From Synchiropus splendidus (lineage: Eukaryota; Chordata; Actinopteri; Syngnathiformes; Callionymidae), in the NCBI RefSeq assembly GCF_027744825.2, contig NC_071342.1:13411501-13475500 (forward strand): 64,000 nt of DNA, given 5' to 3'. Below the pieces are notes generated by a model. The model was not told where the DNA came from. It did no database searches and saw nothing but the letters and a program-made list of their open reading frames with translations. Shown here piece by piece: positions 41,524-53,000 of this stretch. How positions within the stretch are numbered: position 1 is the first letter of the stretch; each line of letters begins with the position of its first letter. The translations under genes and the position numbers were made by a program.

Positions 41524-41621
41524 ATGGGCATCAAAGTGGTCGGGGGTCCGAGGTAGCACATGCAGTCCCGGTGTGGCCGTCCAACCCGGTCCCACACTGT
41601 CCCCTCTCCATCCCCGTACAT
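41524..41621 (-). CDS. slc35f3: slc35f3 distal isoform, probable first coding exon
   Basis: The ATG at 41621 (A at -3) opens MYGDGEGTVWDRVGRPHRDC, then MCYLGPPTTLMP plus two bases, ending at the donor AT|GTAAGA. Joining it to the acceptor at 39776 keeps frame exactly (AT + C gives Ile, then Gly, then MRKSP). That phase fit and the local GC richness within AT-rich surroundings are the evidence. The first half contains Cys-X-Cys, of unknown meaning. Together with the next exon it gives a 104-residue tail before the shared body. The identity of this peptide is not confirmed from memory, and a 5' UTR exon further upstream (for example near 43.5 kb) is possible. Confidence 0.6.
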
Positions 41622-43501
41622 CCTCAAGCCACCGGTCCGGCCGTTACAGTGATTCCAAGTGCAGCCGAGACTGCAAGCGATCCATGGTCCTGCTCCTCCT
41701 CTCGACTGCCTACATATGCCTGCTGACTCCAACTCTGACTCCAGTTAAACAGCGCGAAGATGCTGGACACTGTCAACCAGCGTCACCTACTGGTGGGAAG
41801 CTGATCTGAGCGTTTTCCTCTATTTTCACTCAAGAATCTTGCCTTATCATTATTTTGTTTCTTACTCTAGTTGAACATCCAACTGGGAATATATGAATAA
41901 CTGCATTAATATAATATATAAAATAAGAATTTCATTGTTTGTTTGGTTTTGTTTTTCTATATCTTCTTATATCTATCATGTAGATCTGATACTGACTGGT
42001 TCTGACTGAAGGATACCATGTACTGAAGGAAGAGTGGAAATACAATCCCCCCACATGGTCCCCAAATTCACAAAACATCCTCACTAGTCCTTTTCTCTGC
42101 GTGTAAACAGCACATATCCTCTCTGTCCAGGGACTGAGCTGTAAACGATTATGTTAGAGAGACACCAGCTGACTCCCTTTGGAAAAAAAAGAGCCACAGA
42201 TCTGACCATCTGATGTCGAAATGTCAACCCTCTTTATTTAACAATCTGACTGAAGTCTTCATTAAAATTGAATCACCTGAAATCCGTCTTCATTGCTGAA
42301 GAAGGTGAAATTGGATGCATGGGATCTGAAATCCTTTGGCTCGTCTGTCATTTTATTTATTTATTATTAGTATCCTCTGGTACAGATTCATATACACTCA
42401 GCGAGTGCAGACTCTGCCAAGCAGCTCATGTGCACCCATATTGATGTGTATTTACTTTACTGTACATTAGTCCAAAAAAGGTGTTAGACATTCCATGCAT
42501 TCCACGATGTGCCAATGGAAGGACTACTGCATATTCATTGGATGATGTGATGGTTTAGTTAGTGTTTTTTTAACAAAGAAAGCAAAACAAGCAAAATCAT
42601 TTGTCTTTGTTCTTGTGCCATGCAGCCACACCTTTTGAAACATATTTTTCCATCAATGTTTCTTCTTAATATGCAAGTGTATCCCGAAACCTTTTCCCGC
42701 CACTGGATAGTTTGATGCATTTTTTCATATTTGGAAAGATTTGAGGCTTCGCATGTTATTTCATTATGATATTCCTTATCTCAGCATTTCCTGAAATATC
42801 TTTGAAACACATCCATCTGATTTATTTTACTGGTCCGCACAGCGGCTTCCTCCCTTACTACATTCGATCCCGCCTTCAATTGAGCACAGAAAAATTCTGT
42901 AATAATTACATATAAACATTATATTATTATTGCCATTAACATCATATTTTATATTATTACTTTTAATTGTTACAACAATTCTGTCATATTTAAATAAATG
43001 CATCCTATGTTCTTTTAAATTGGTGATATTCATTTTAAATGTTGTCCTCTGCAATAAATATATCACTATTCATAAAACCAATTTAGAAAGGGAAATGTAG
43101 TCAACGTTTATTCTGATGGCTAGTTTTGTTTGTTTCTTTCATCCAACCTTATCCTTTCCTTCTGACAATAATCCTTCACATCGGCTTTAAAAAAATCAGA
43201 GTCATTTAATACTTAAAAAAAAAGAAGAGAGAGGCTTCAATTTTGTGGAAATATTTTTTACATAATGAGTGAATTGGATGGTTAATAGCGTGGCTTTGCA
43301 TCATGTTGTGAATTAGCTTGGCTCTAATGCAACCGCTAAAGCTGGCGTGCCACTAGCTTTGTAGCACGTTGAAATACTTTACAAACTGCTGCAGTTTGAA
43401 ATCATGTTCAATGTCATGAGCTTCACAGCTCAATAGGTTTTTGAATTGGCAGCTTTCTAAAATAAGTGTTGCAGGAAGATAGAAGTCGAGGTCAGGCTTA
43501 C

Positions 43502-43646
43502 CTTGAGTGAGCCGTATGGTGTCCCCCACAGGTCTCAGGTCTGTGGTTTCCTCGCTGCATTGCATCTGCATTCTGGGATATCCAGACTGCAGAGAGCAGC
43601 ACATTGACGGGTTTTTGAAGACGGGTCCCTCATCGATCACTGACAA
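43502..43646 (-). other. Candidate upstream exon with a good splice donor
   Basis: A minus-strand open stretch with balanced composition ends at the consensus donor CAAG|GTAAGC (43502/43501). One frame reads NPSMCCSLQSGYPRMQMQC, then SEETTDLRPVGDTIRLTQ. A different frame contains an ATG and would exit in the phase needed by the slc35f3 acceptor at 39776. It could be a 5' UTR or alternative first exon of slc35f3, or chance. No protein family is recognised. Confidence 0.25.
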
Positions 43647-44285
43647 ACCACACCTCGTACGGTGGAGGGGAACCTGTGCTTACCCCAGCAAAAAAAAAAA
43701 GTGGACTCAAGTCAACAACCTTCCGTCAAAAGTCTCAGGAGGAGGAGATCAAGTTCACTGTGCAGCTCAGCCAAAGTCAAATCAATAATCACAGTTGGAT
43801 GTGACTGAGGCAAGAGAATAGCAAGCGACCGCCATGATCCCTGACAAACCTGGCAGCCAGGGAGGTTGTTAAAGGTTGGCATAAATGTGGGGGTCCTGTG
43901 TTAACCAACACAGAAGTCATATTTACATATATATTAAAAATATATATTTGTGATCAAGCAAGAACATTGATCTCACGCCTTCATTTATATATATGTTTTA
44001 TTAAATATTATCATTTTCTTTTTGCAAAATTTATCATGACTGATGTACAAAATGCCCTCCCTCCCCACAAAATTTAAAAAAAGCACTTTGCCAATATATA
44101 GTTTAAATAAATGAGTAAATCACAAGTATTATTATGAAAAAAAAATCCAAAAAAACTCTCAGTATTAAAATGATAGAGTATAATATATTCTGCATCATGC
44201 AGGAGCAGTGATGAGTAATGCATTTAATAAAATCATTATTGTCATGAAATTAATGGCTAAATACATAATAGCAGACTTTAATCTT

Positions 44286-44310
44286 TAATATAATATAATA
44301 TAATATAATA
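44286..44310. repeat. (TAATA)n microsatellite
   Basis: Five consecutive TAATA units in an AT-rich region. Confidence 0.75.
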
Positions 44311-47300
44311 AAGATTTTACTGTCAAATCAATGCTTACTTTTCCTGTATACTATTTCCACATATAACTGTAATACACATTTAAATTGGATTGTATTGTAA
44401 GATAGATATTGTATTGGAAGATAGCCAGCGACCAGCGACTGAGATGTCAGAACACCACACACCTCACTTATCTCTTGTGTCCAGTTCCACAGAGTTTCAG
44501 TTTTGATGCTGCTTCGCTGCATCAATATTTAATGCCGCTCTCAGCCTGGATACAGTGTGAGAGGCTGCAGCTGATTGGCTCCAGAGATGCTCAGATAAAC
44601 CCTGGCATTATTTCCTGCGCTGCTTTTATACTGTACTCATTGAAGGAAACGGTTGCCCCTTAGTTTCAAAGCCTCAAAATCCTGAAAATTCCTTTCTCTG
44701 TCATGAACACGACCCGTTTGCAGTTAAGCCAAAAACAACCTTTTGTGAAAACAAGACCCTGTTGTCACAAGATCCAGTGGGATTTCTTCAGGCGGCATTT
44801 GTTATTCAGCAGCAATGATTGTTAAGGTTGACACACAGCTGGAGTGCAGATGGCAGAATATGGATGAGAGGCCCTGCGGGGGGGTGTAATGTGTTCACAT
44901 CATGAACCATTTCACAAACCAGACACCGATCCAAGAAGCAGAGAAGTCAAAGCAGAGAACCTATGTTCCTGCTTTGACTTGGGGCTGACTTTTACCCATC
45001 AACTTGATGAAGATACGTTGTTCTGATTTGGTTCCTTCTTGCAATAAAACTATAACACAAAGAATAATATTTATACTATTTTTTAAGATGGAAAGAAACG
45101 TTAAGAAATAATAATAAAAATAATAATAACAATATCTTTGAAACACTGCGCCGGATCACAGTGAGAACTTCTTGACTGTCTTATTATTATTTACGAGGAT
45201 GTGAGCAAATACTGCAGTTGCGCTGAAGGTTATTAAAAAGGGATTGCGTGCTTCCCACCAGCACACACTCCATCATTCATATTTTCATTACATTGAAACG
45301 CTAGCTTTGGAAGCTAAATCCTCCAAAGATGTCAGGACTGACTGTGTTGGATCCACTCCGGTGAAGACTTTGCCTGTAATTGGTCACACTGTTTGATCAC
45401 TAAAGACAATTTAGAACCAATTACAGTTTGCTTACGCAGCGCCTCAGAAGTAAAGTGGCTTTCAGTCACTTGTTTACTGGCGTCTTCCTTACTTTGTTGC
45501 TATCAATGCCCCTCTTTAAAAACACTCCCTTGCTTTATGGAAATAGGAACCGTCGTGGGAAATAACTGGGAGGCCAGTTGTACACGCTGCAGACACTTTT
45601 CTGCAGAATAGATCCAGGACTGAAGAAGCTCGAGAGTTTGCCTGCAGCGCTCAATTACCATCCTTCGCTCCTCGCTGCTTCTGCTCCTGTCAGTTTTTCC
45701 TCACATTATATGCAGGACAGAGTTAACTGGAGCAGCCAGCTAATCTATGGGTACAACACAAACACCCACGTATAAATGATAGATTGAACACACAGAGGTG
45801 AGAAATACCACTGAATTTTTAAGAAACAGTTGTCGCAGCTGCATTTTTTTTATAAGGGTTATTCTTTTTCTAACAAGTGCATTTTCATTCAGAGATAAAA
45901 GTGACTGACAACATGGTGTCACAGCCATTATTATTGATTTATTCATTCATAGAATAACAATGGCACATTTATTTATACAACACCGATCAGGAATGCTGTT
46001 CAACCTGTGGCTGCAGTCTCACCGCTCAAACAAATCCCATGATGCACTGCAACAATCTGTTGCAGCAAGAGCTTACATCAAACTCATATCCAGATGAATC
46101 ATGGTTTTAACATACACTTGTTGTTGTTCACCGCCATGAGGGAGACATCTGACTGAGGCCCATTGCAATAACTACAGGTCGATATTATACTATAAGTATA
46201 CGGTTAAATTAGGGCGAAAAAAACGTATAGTATTTTGAATCAGATTGTAGCAATACGATTATGATTCTAAGCAGAAATTTTTTTTATCATTGTTTAATTT
46301 TTTACTTGTCGTAGATGCCATGATCTTCTGTCACTGAGGAACACCAAAAATTCAATTAAAATACAAATTAAAAAATGCTTTTATCCTCCTCTTTAGTGGC
46401 ATATTGATAAAGCTTCATGAAACCGTCATAAGTTTCAGGTGACCTCACCTTTTAAACCAAGAGCGCCTCCTATTGAGCACTGAAAATGATGACACTGATT
46501 CACCTATAACTGCTTGTGAAAGTGAAATCAACAGTTGCACTTTTCCCATTCATTTGGGATAGATTAGCCAAACGCATAAATCGAACCTCAAGATTTCTGT
46601 GTGTTCACACTCATAAATACTCACAGCACGGCAGACGCCATGTTCATTATGTTGCAGGTGAACACAGCTTCTATGTGGAGCTGACAAAGAATCTGTCTCA
46701 ATTCATCCTGCCATTGTTTTTCATTGAAAGGAATTATAAATGGAATAAACTAAAAGGTGAGATTCACTCCTTTAAAACGATGAACAAGGAATGGAAAGGA
46801 ACAAGTGACTGCTTACTGCTGATACATCATTACTGTGTTTATCTCTTTTCAAGACTTGGTTTCATTTTGTTGACTTAAGTTTACAGTTCACTACATAGAC
46901 AAAGCCTTAAAAACCTTACTCTATTGAGACCGATTTCTGTATTTCCACTGCACTTTATATAATGGATTATTGTAGTCATGGCAAAGTGTTGCGGTTGCAA
47001 AGTGAGCCAAACAAAACAGATCGACTTAAACTCATAAGCTGTGTTCATATATTATGCTGCATAATAGATTCTCTTGAATTTATGCTGCAAGAGCTTCATA
47101 TAAGCGGCAGCAAACAGGAGCGGTTGCTGGTGGAACTGCTCGTGCTGGAGGCCTCCTGTGTTCCCACAGTCCCAGTGTGTGTACGTTGCAAGATATAAAT
47201 AGAGTTGCTTCACCATCAGAAAGCAGTGCTCTGGGGCAGATGCCAGCGGTAGGTTCAGCTCGACTAAACCAACAACCCTGTCCTGAGAAGCCATGACACC

Positions 47301-48499
47301 TCGGAACCTCTTGCACACACGAGGTCCTGGTTGCACCATTTTTCCTTGATGTACAAACCGAATCTGATGAAATGTTGTTTGTCAATGCTCAGAGGAGCAG
47401 AATATATGAATTCACATACAGTTGAAAAGGAATTTGAGGTGTGCAGCTATTCTGTTTGTTTTAATATCCTTTAACTCGCCTGACTTTAACAGTGAGTTTG
47501 AACTGTCACGCACTTGTACCAACAGTTGGCTGTGACTCAGTGCAACACTGCAACATGGATGCTGCTGCTCATTGGCAAAAGGTTACTGCAGCATTTTATC
47601 TTGAAGAAACCTTCTGATCTGTATCCAAACCTTCTCATCCATCTCATCTCGTCTGTCTAGTAAATCACAGGTAAATCACAGAAAACATCAGCCTGCTGAA
47701 CTGCACTGAATCATCTCATCTAAATATTACACAAGATGTGAAATATTTGGAATGCTCAGGCTATAGTTGTTAGGTTTATTATTATTATTATTTAAATTGT
47801 ATTTAAAATATATTTTACAATTTTGACCATTGTCACACGTTACTGAATAAAAAACGTTATGAAATATTTCACATAATAATTATGTCATTAATAATTTTAT
47901 ATGCATATTATTTTTTTCTGTTTTCACTTTAAAAAAGTTCTTACAAATTTCAAAAAGGAAAGTAAAAAAAAGTTAAAATAAGACGTTATTCTTCATCCTA
48001 TTCCATGCATATAAAAAATGAACCATGAAATGTATTTATTTAAATTTTATTAAGAATAGAAGAATATATTTTGAAGATATATGTACACTTTTCTTTCTAA
48101 ACCGTTACTTTATCCTTCTTCCCATTAGTTCCAGTTCTTCACTTCTTCACTTTTATTGCATGAATCCAGCTGCCTCCTTCCTTTCATATTGTGAATTTGC
48201 AGCCACAAACGTGCATCCAGAGACACTCACTCCATCTTCATTCAGCTGAACAAGACAGGCAACATCTATACATATATCAAACTCATGTTTGATGAGAAAT
48301 AAAGCAGCAGGCTCAAATTAGAGTATTGCTTTTCCCCCAATGAAAAATATATAACTGTTTCAATACATTGCTCAGGTTTTGAAATATTGCATGCATACGT
48401 GCACGCACTTATTGTAAACCCAACCCTTACTGTATACCCAACATGGTGGATGTTCAAGGCCTCAAATGATAAAATAGAAACAAAGAAAAACACACATCC

Positions 48500-49811
48500 G
48501 AGCAGTTATTAAACCACCACTTTATTTAAGACACAATGATACTATACAGCGCACAATTTTTCAATGAATGAAATGATTTTGCCACACGGACAGAGTAGCA
48601 CACCAACTAACGCTCAGGAACAACGTGCAGTGTGCACAAATTCAGTCCCATGCAGAACAAATACTTAAATAGTGTAAATAAATAACATCAGTGTTTTTGC
48701 CTTCATCGTCGGAGGCAACACAGGCACTCGAGACACATTTGAAGACAGACTGCGGCGAGTTGAAGGATGAGGGGAGTGATGACAAGGATGACAGGTTTCT
48801 CTAATAGAGTGTCTGCTAACAACAGTCAGAGGGAAAACATCGCATGACGGAATCTAAAATGTCTCATTAGAGATGACAAATACAGTGTTTATGCTTCACA
48901 GTTCACCCGCACAGACTGTTTTCAGTAAACATGACACCATCTGCTGAGCGACGAGGAGCCGCTCCGCTCTCTCTTCAGGCCACACAACAACACAACCATT
49001 TTAGCTGAGCTTCAACTGTGTCTGAGATGAGACATAAAATGTGATCCCATGCAAGGATTTAGCATTAAGAGGAACAGAAGAGCCATCAACTTATCAACAC
49101 CATGTTTCCTGTCTCCCTCCTCTGGGAAAAAAAAATACATTCAAATACAGTAAAATTGCTCGCAGCAATTCTCAAGCCTTTTCAGGTCGGATATTTAAAG
49201 TAACATCTGCAGTGACTGAAAACAGTGTCAGAGGAATGTCCCTGTGTTTCAGTAGCGCAGACCGGCCTCTGCACATGTGCAAATAAAACAGCCGTTTCAA
49301 TAGAATCCCTTCTGATGCACAGCTTTACAGTCAAATCTGTCGCCCACGAGAAACAACATCATGACACGACACGGCTCCTTAAGTACAAATGAATAGTCAA
49401 GCTCTTATCCGGAATGTGAGCAAATAATTCAGTTTTAAAACTCCTATGGTTTTCCCTTATAAACTATTTAAAGTGTATTTATCACCTTGAGGTATAAGAA
49501 GCATTTTAGAGACCGCATTAAAGCGTCTGGACCATGTGATGTGCGCTACCTAAAATGAAACTTGATAAATATTATCACTAAATATTAACACTGATTAATT
49601 CCTATCATGAAAGACCTCGGTCTCAAACAAAATGAATTAAAATCCTCTGTCCCTTTTCCTAGATCTTGAAAGACTCGATCAGTATTTTGTGAATGATTCA
49701 AATTATTCTATTTTATCGCAGCAAACTAAAGGGGGCTGAAACGATGCCTAAAAATTCTTGACAGTGAGGGCGATCCCTTTTTATTTTCCATCTTCCCTCA
49801 CTGCCCTCCGG
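48500..49811 (-). other. kcnk1: Probable kcnk1 3' UTR
   Basis: The stretch after the kcnk1 stop has no recognised gene or transposon and is less AT-rich than the DNA to its left. On the minus strand the first well-placed poly(A) signal followed by a GT-rich element is at 48521-48526, giving a UTR of about 1.3 kb. A nearer AATAAA at 49780-49785 lies only about 26 bp after the stop and is unlikely to be the main one. The boundary is inferred, not observed. Confidence 0.45.
48521..48526 (-). terminator. kcnk1: Candidate poly(A) signal of kcnk1
   Basis: AATAAA on the minus strand, followed by gtggtggttt and, about 25 bases later, a gtgtgtg element. This is the arrangement expected around a cleavage site. 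Confidence 0.45.
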
Positions 49812-50068
49812 CTACTGGATCATGGGGTCGTCGCTGGGGCTGGACAGGCTTGTGACGCTGACAAACAGCTGGCTCTTGTCCTCGTGCTGGACCAGGGACA
49901 TGTCAGACACGGTGCTGAAAGCCAGTTGGTCGTGGTCCAGGATGGCCAGTTGGTCGTTGGCCTTCTCCTTCTTCAGGTAGAACATCTTCCTCAGCTGCTT
50001 CAGCTGCTGCAGCTCACAGAAGGTCTCCAGCACCACCAGCATGGCGATCAGGCCCATTATTAAGTAGA
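49812..50068 (-). CDS. kcnk1: kcnk1 coding exon 3 (M4 and C-terminal tail)
   Basis: The acceptor tctcctcag ends at 50069. The split Val codon then leads into YLIMGLIAMLVVLETF (M4), CELQQLKQLRKMF, and the tail with AILDHDQLAF, ending PMIQ and TAG at 49814-49812. Human has HIIEHDQLSF at the tail motif. The last 30 or so residues are serine-rich and diverge from human, as is common for this tail. Confidence 0.93.
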
Positions 50069-53000
50069 CTGAGGAGACAGAGAGGAAAGCCACTTGCAGT
50101 TAAACATAAGGACACTAGAGGGCGGTGTTTGCTAAACTACGGTAGTGGCAGTTTAGTTCCCACAGCCCGAAAGAGAACCTTTTTTAGGAAAGGAGAATTT
50201 TAATATTTAACTTTGAGGCAGCATTGAAAAATCAGTAGACACAACAGGCGCACTTGACCAGCACTTTGACAAAAAAAAGGTTATTACACGGATGTTACAT
50301 TGTAAGAGCAAAATAATTATGCAGAGAAGGTCACAGAAACATCTGTTCCACATGGCAAATGCAGTAGTAGCTAGTAGTAGCTATCTGGCTATCTATTTAA
50401 ATATAAATAAATAAATAAATAGGAAACGTATACGCAGTTATGTACGTGTAAATCATATAGTCATGGGCAAAAATATGTCAATAATTGTAAGGAAAACTTA
50501 TAATAATACATAAAAAACATATAGGCCTAATATTTAGAGTTTAACCAGTAAGGAATTAAAATTAATGACTAAGTCGTGTGTCAGATGCTAGCAACATTTC
50601 ATCAGTACCAGGAAATATACCATTATGTGTACAATAAAGATTCCACAAAACAGACCCACATCAATCACTAATGTTCATAGTGACAGTTTAAATATACCAT
50701 TGGTCTATTTTAAGGTGGGGCTTGTTGGCATTTAGTATCCTGGAATAGGAAAATGAACAGCTGATGACACGAGTCAACAGAAAGTCCACTCTGCAAACAC
50801 AGTATTAAAACATCTTTGTTCAGATCAAGTCCGACAATTTGACTGCGCTTTTCTTTCCATAAGAAGCTATGACTAAGAGCCGGGGAGTAAAAGACGCACA
50901 GCAACATTCTGTCCTCCAAATTGACGTACGATTTGACGTGTACTAACACACGCCCACGCGTGACAGGTGACACTTCAGTGGAGCGTTACGGAACATGACA
51001 CACGCCTACAGCTTGGCAGATGTTCACAATCTCAGCCTTTTTATTCAAACTCATTATAGACTACAGAAAGCTCACGTCGATTCATGAATCATGATATCAT
51101 TCGAAAGCTTGTCTGTCAACATCTATTAGCCTGAATAAATGACACAATATCAATATCAATGCCACCCTTCTGGCTGTAACTGACGCAGTCGGTGTGAAGT
51201 ATTGTCTGTTATGGATGGGAGCCCATCAGCTCATTGTCATACCTGATGAACTACTTGAGCCCAAGGTTCCAGATCATCCACAGACCTACCCTCATAAATG
51301 GGCATCTTTGTTGTTCATGTGTCTTTTATTATTCGTGCTGCTCAAGCTATTTTTTTCCGTCATCTTTATGTGCTAGTGTTGACTGCCATGAGTCGTCTGT
51401 TCTACCTTGTTCATCCTCTCCTACTTCAGGGGTGCGTTCTGACCACCGTGTTACTTCCTATTTCTGTTTTTAAACTACATTTCTTCATGACCGGCATGTG
51501 TATTGTGTGAAGTACTGTTGTGTTTGTAGTATTTTTGTTCTATTCATAAGCATTAACTGCAGTGTTTTGAACTTAATTTCCATTGTTTACTTTATTGATT
51601 CAGTTTGTTTTGTTCCAGATTTCCTCCCTTAGTTATGTTTCAGTGTGTTTTACTTTTAGTACAGTGACACCCTTACTTCTCCTTGCTGAGAGATCTTTTG
51701 CTTTTTCCATGTTTCTCTGTTTCCAGTCTCCACTCACACTTGAGTCTAATCAAGCTGAGTCTCATGACATTTAGAGGATAGATGGGGGTGTCTGCAAGAC
51801 CATGATGTTTGCTGATGATATAGTGTTTTGTTGTGACAGTAAGGGAGAGGTGAAGCACTGAACCAGAGAGAAGAGGTATGAAATGTATGTGTCAATGAGT
51901 GGGAGGAGTAAAAGTGATGTTGTTGAGGGATGTGTAAGAGCAGGGGTTTCCCAAACCAGTCCCCAAAGACCTGATAGGTGGGGCTGTGTGTGATAGGTGG
52001 TCTGGAACAAAAGCCCTGCACCACCCAGCCCTTTGAGGCCCCTGAGTTAGAGAAACTAGACCATTCACTAGGGATGGGCGATATGGACTAAAAAAGTAAA
52101 ATGTAAATGCGGCGATCACGATAATTATCACGATGAATACTTTACTGAGCCGTCTGTCTGTGGTATCTCATGTCTCTTAACAGCTGACTTTAACTATGGA
52201 CCAGTATGGACATATTTTCTTGATGCGAAGAAATATGAGAAATAATGTGAATAAATGATCATCTAGTCATATTCTACGATCAAAATCATTATACAAAATG
52301 TCAGTCCTTTGTTGTCTTGTGTGATGAAAAAACGTTTTACAATTCTCTCTCCTAAAATGGTTGTTTTTCATTGCCTTATTGAGGATTTCACTAATATCTC
52401 GACCGCTTTAGAATTTGTTGATGGTCCCTAACTGATGTTGGGTCGTAGCACTAGCGCTGCCTGTGAGAGTGTGTGTGTCCGTCATCCGTGAACCCTAAAC
52501 ACGGAAGAGGACCTTCTCCGCCAACACCGGAGCGGAGGTCCGTCCAATATCCAACAATTTTCACTGCAGTGTTTTGTCGAGGTGCCAGCGCAGCGGGAGA
52601 CCTGCATATGTTGATATGAACCAAGGCAGACGACCGGATCAGAAAACTTTTAGGCTCCATCTAATAAAATAAACACGGCTCCAGAGACTCAGAGTCGACC
52701 AGTGTCATTATCAAAGCTTCTCTGTATTAAAAATAACTTAAAAAAAAAATCTTATTATATATTTAAATATTAAAAATAAAACTACGATCGTGAACCAAAG
52801 TCCACCACACTCTCCACAACAGTCATGCGTCAGTGTTGTGGCTGTCAAACGCTGTGGAGTTGGAAAGCGCGTTGTGTCGTCGCGGTCTCGTCATGTTCCC
52901 GTGTGCAAGTCCAATGCAGCGAGTGAGCCACGTGATTATCGAATTTATCTTGAGATGCAGAATTATCATCGTGGAGATTGGGTTTGGCGGTATGATAATT

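Larger units (their letters stand above)
17984..41621 (-). other. slc35f3: 5' part of slc35f3, solute carrier family 35 member F3 (gene span within window)
   Basis: The gene runs right to left and continues beyond base 1. Three coding exons of the N-terminal cytoplasmic region are visible. The distal pair (41524-41621, 39562-39776) and the proximal exon (17984-18059) appear to be mutually exclusive starts, because each supplies its own ATG and both end in phase 1 before the shared transmembrane exons. SLC35F3 belongs to the drug/metabolite transporter superfamily. The human protein has been proposed as a thiamine transporter, but nothing in this window tests that, since no membrane segment of the gene lies here. 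kcnk1 lies upstream in the same direction. Confidence 0.75.
41622..48499. other. Sequence between slc35f3 and kcnk1
   Basis: About 6.9 kb between the slc35f3 distal start and the end of the kcnk1 transcript, both on the minus strand. The part just above 41621 is GC-rich and may be 5' UTR. A candidate minus-strand exon is at 43502-43646. A (TAATA)n tract lies at 44286-44310, and very AT-rich DNA at 43.9-44.4 and 47.76-48.1 kb. A partial match to the 40.3-kb palindromic repeat occurs near 46.4-46.5 kb. No other gene is seen. Confidence 0.5.

Noticed and set aside
46516..46878. 120-codon plus-strand frame
   Set aside because: No recognisable domain or splice sites; it lies next to a segment resembling the 40.3-kb repeat.
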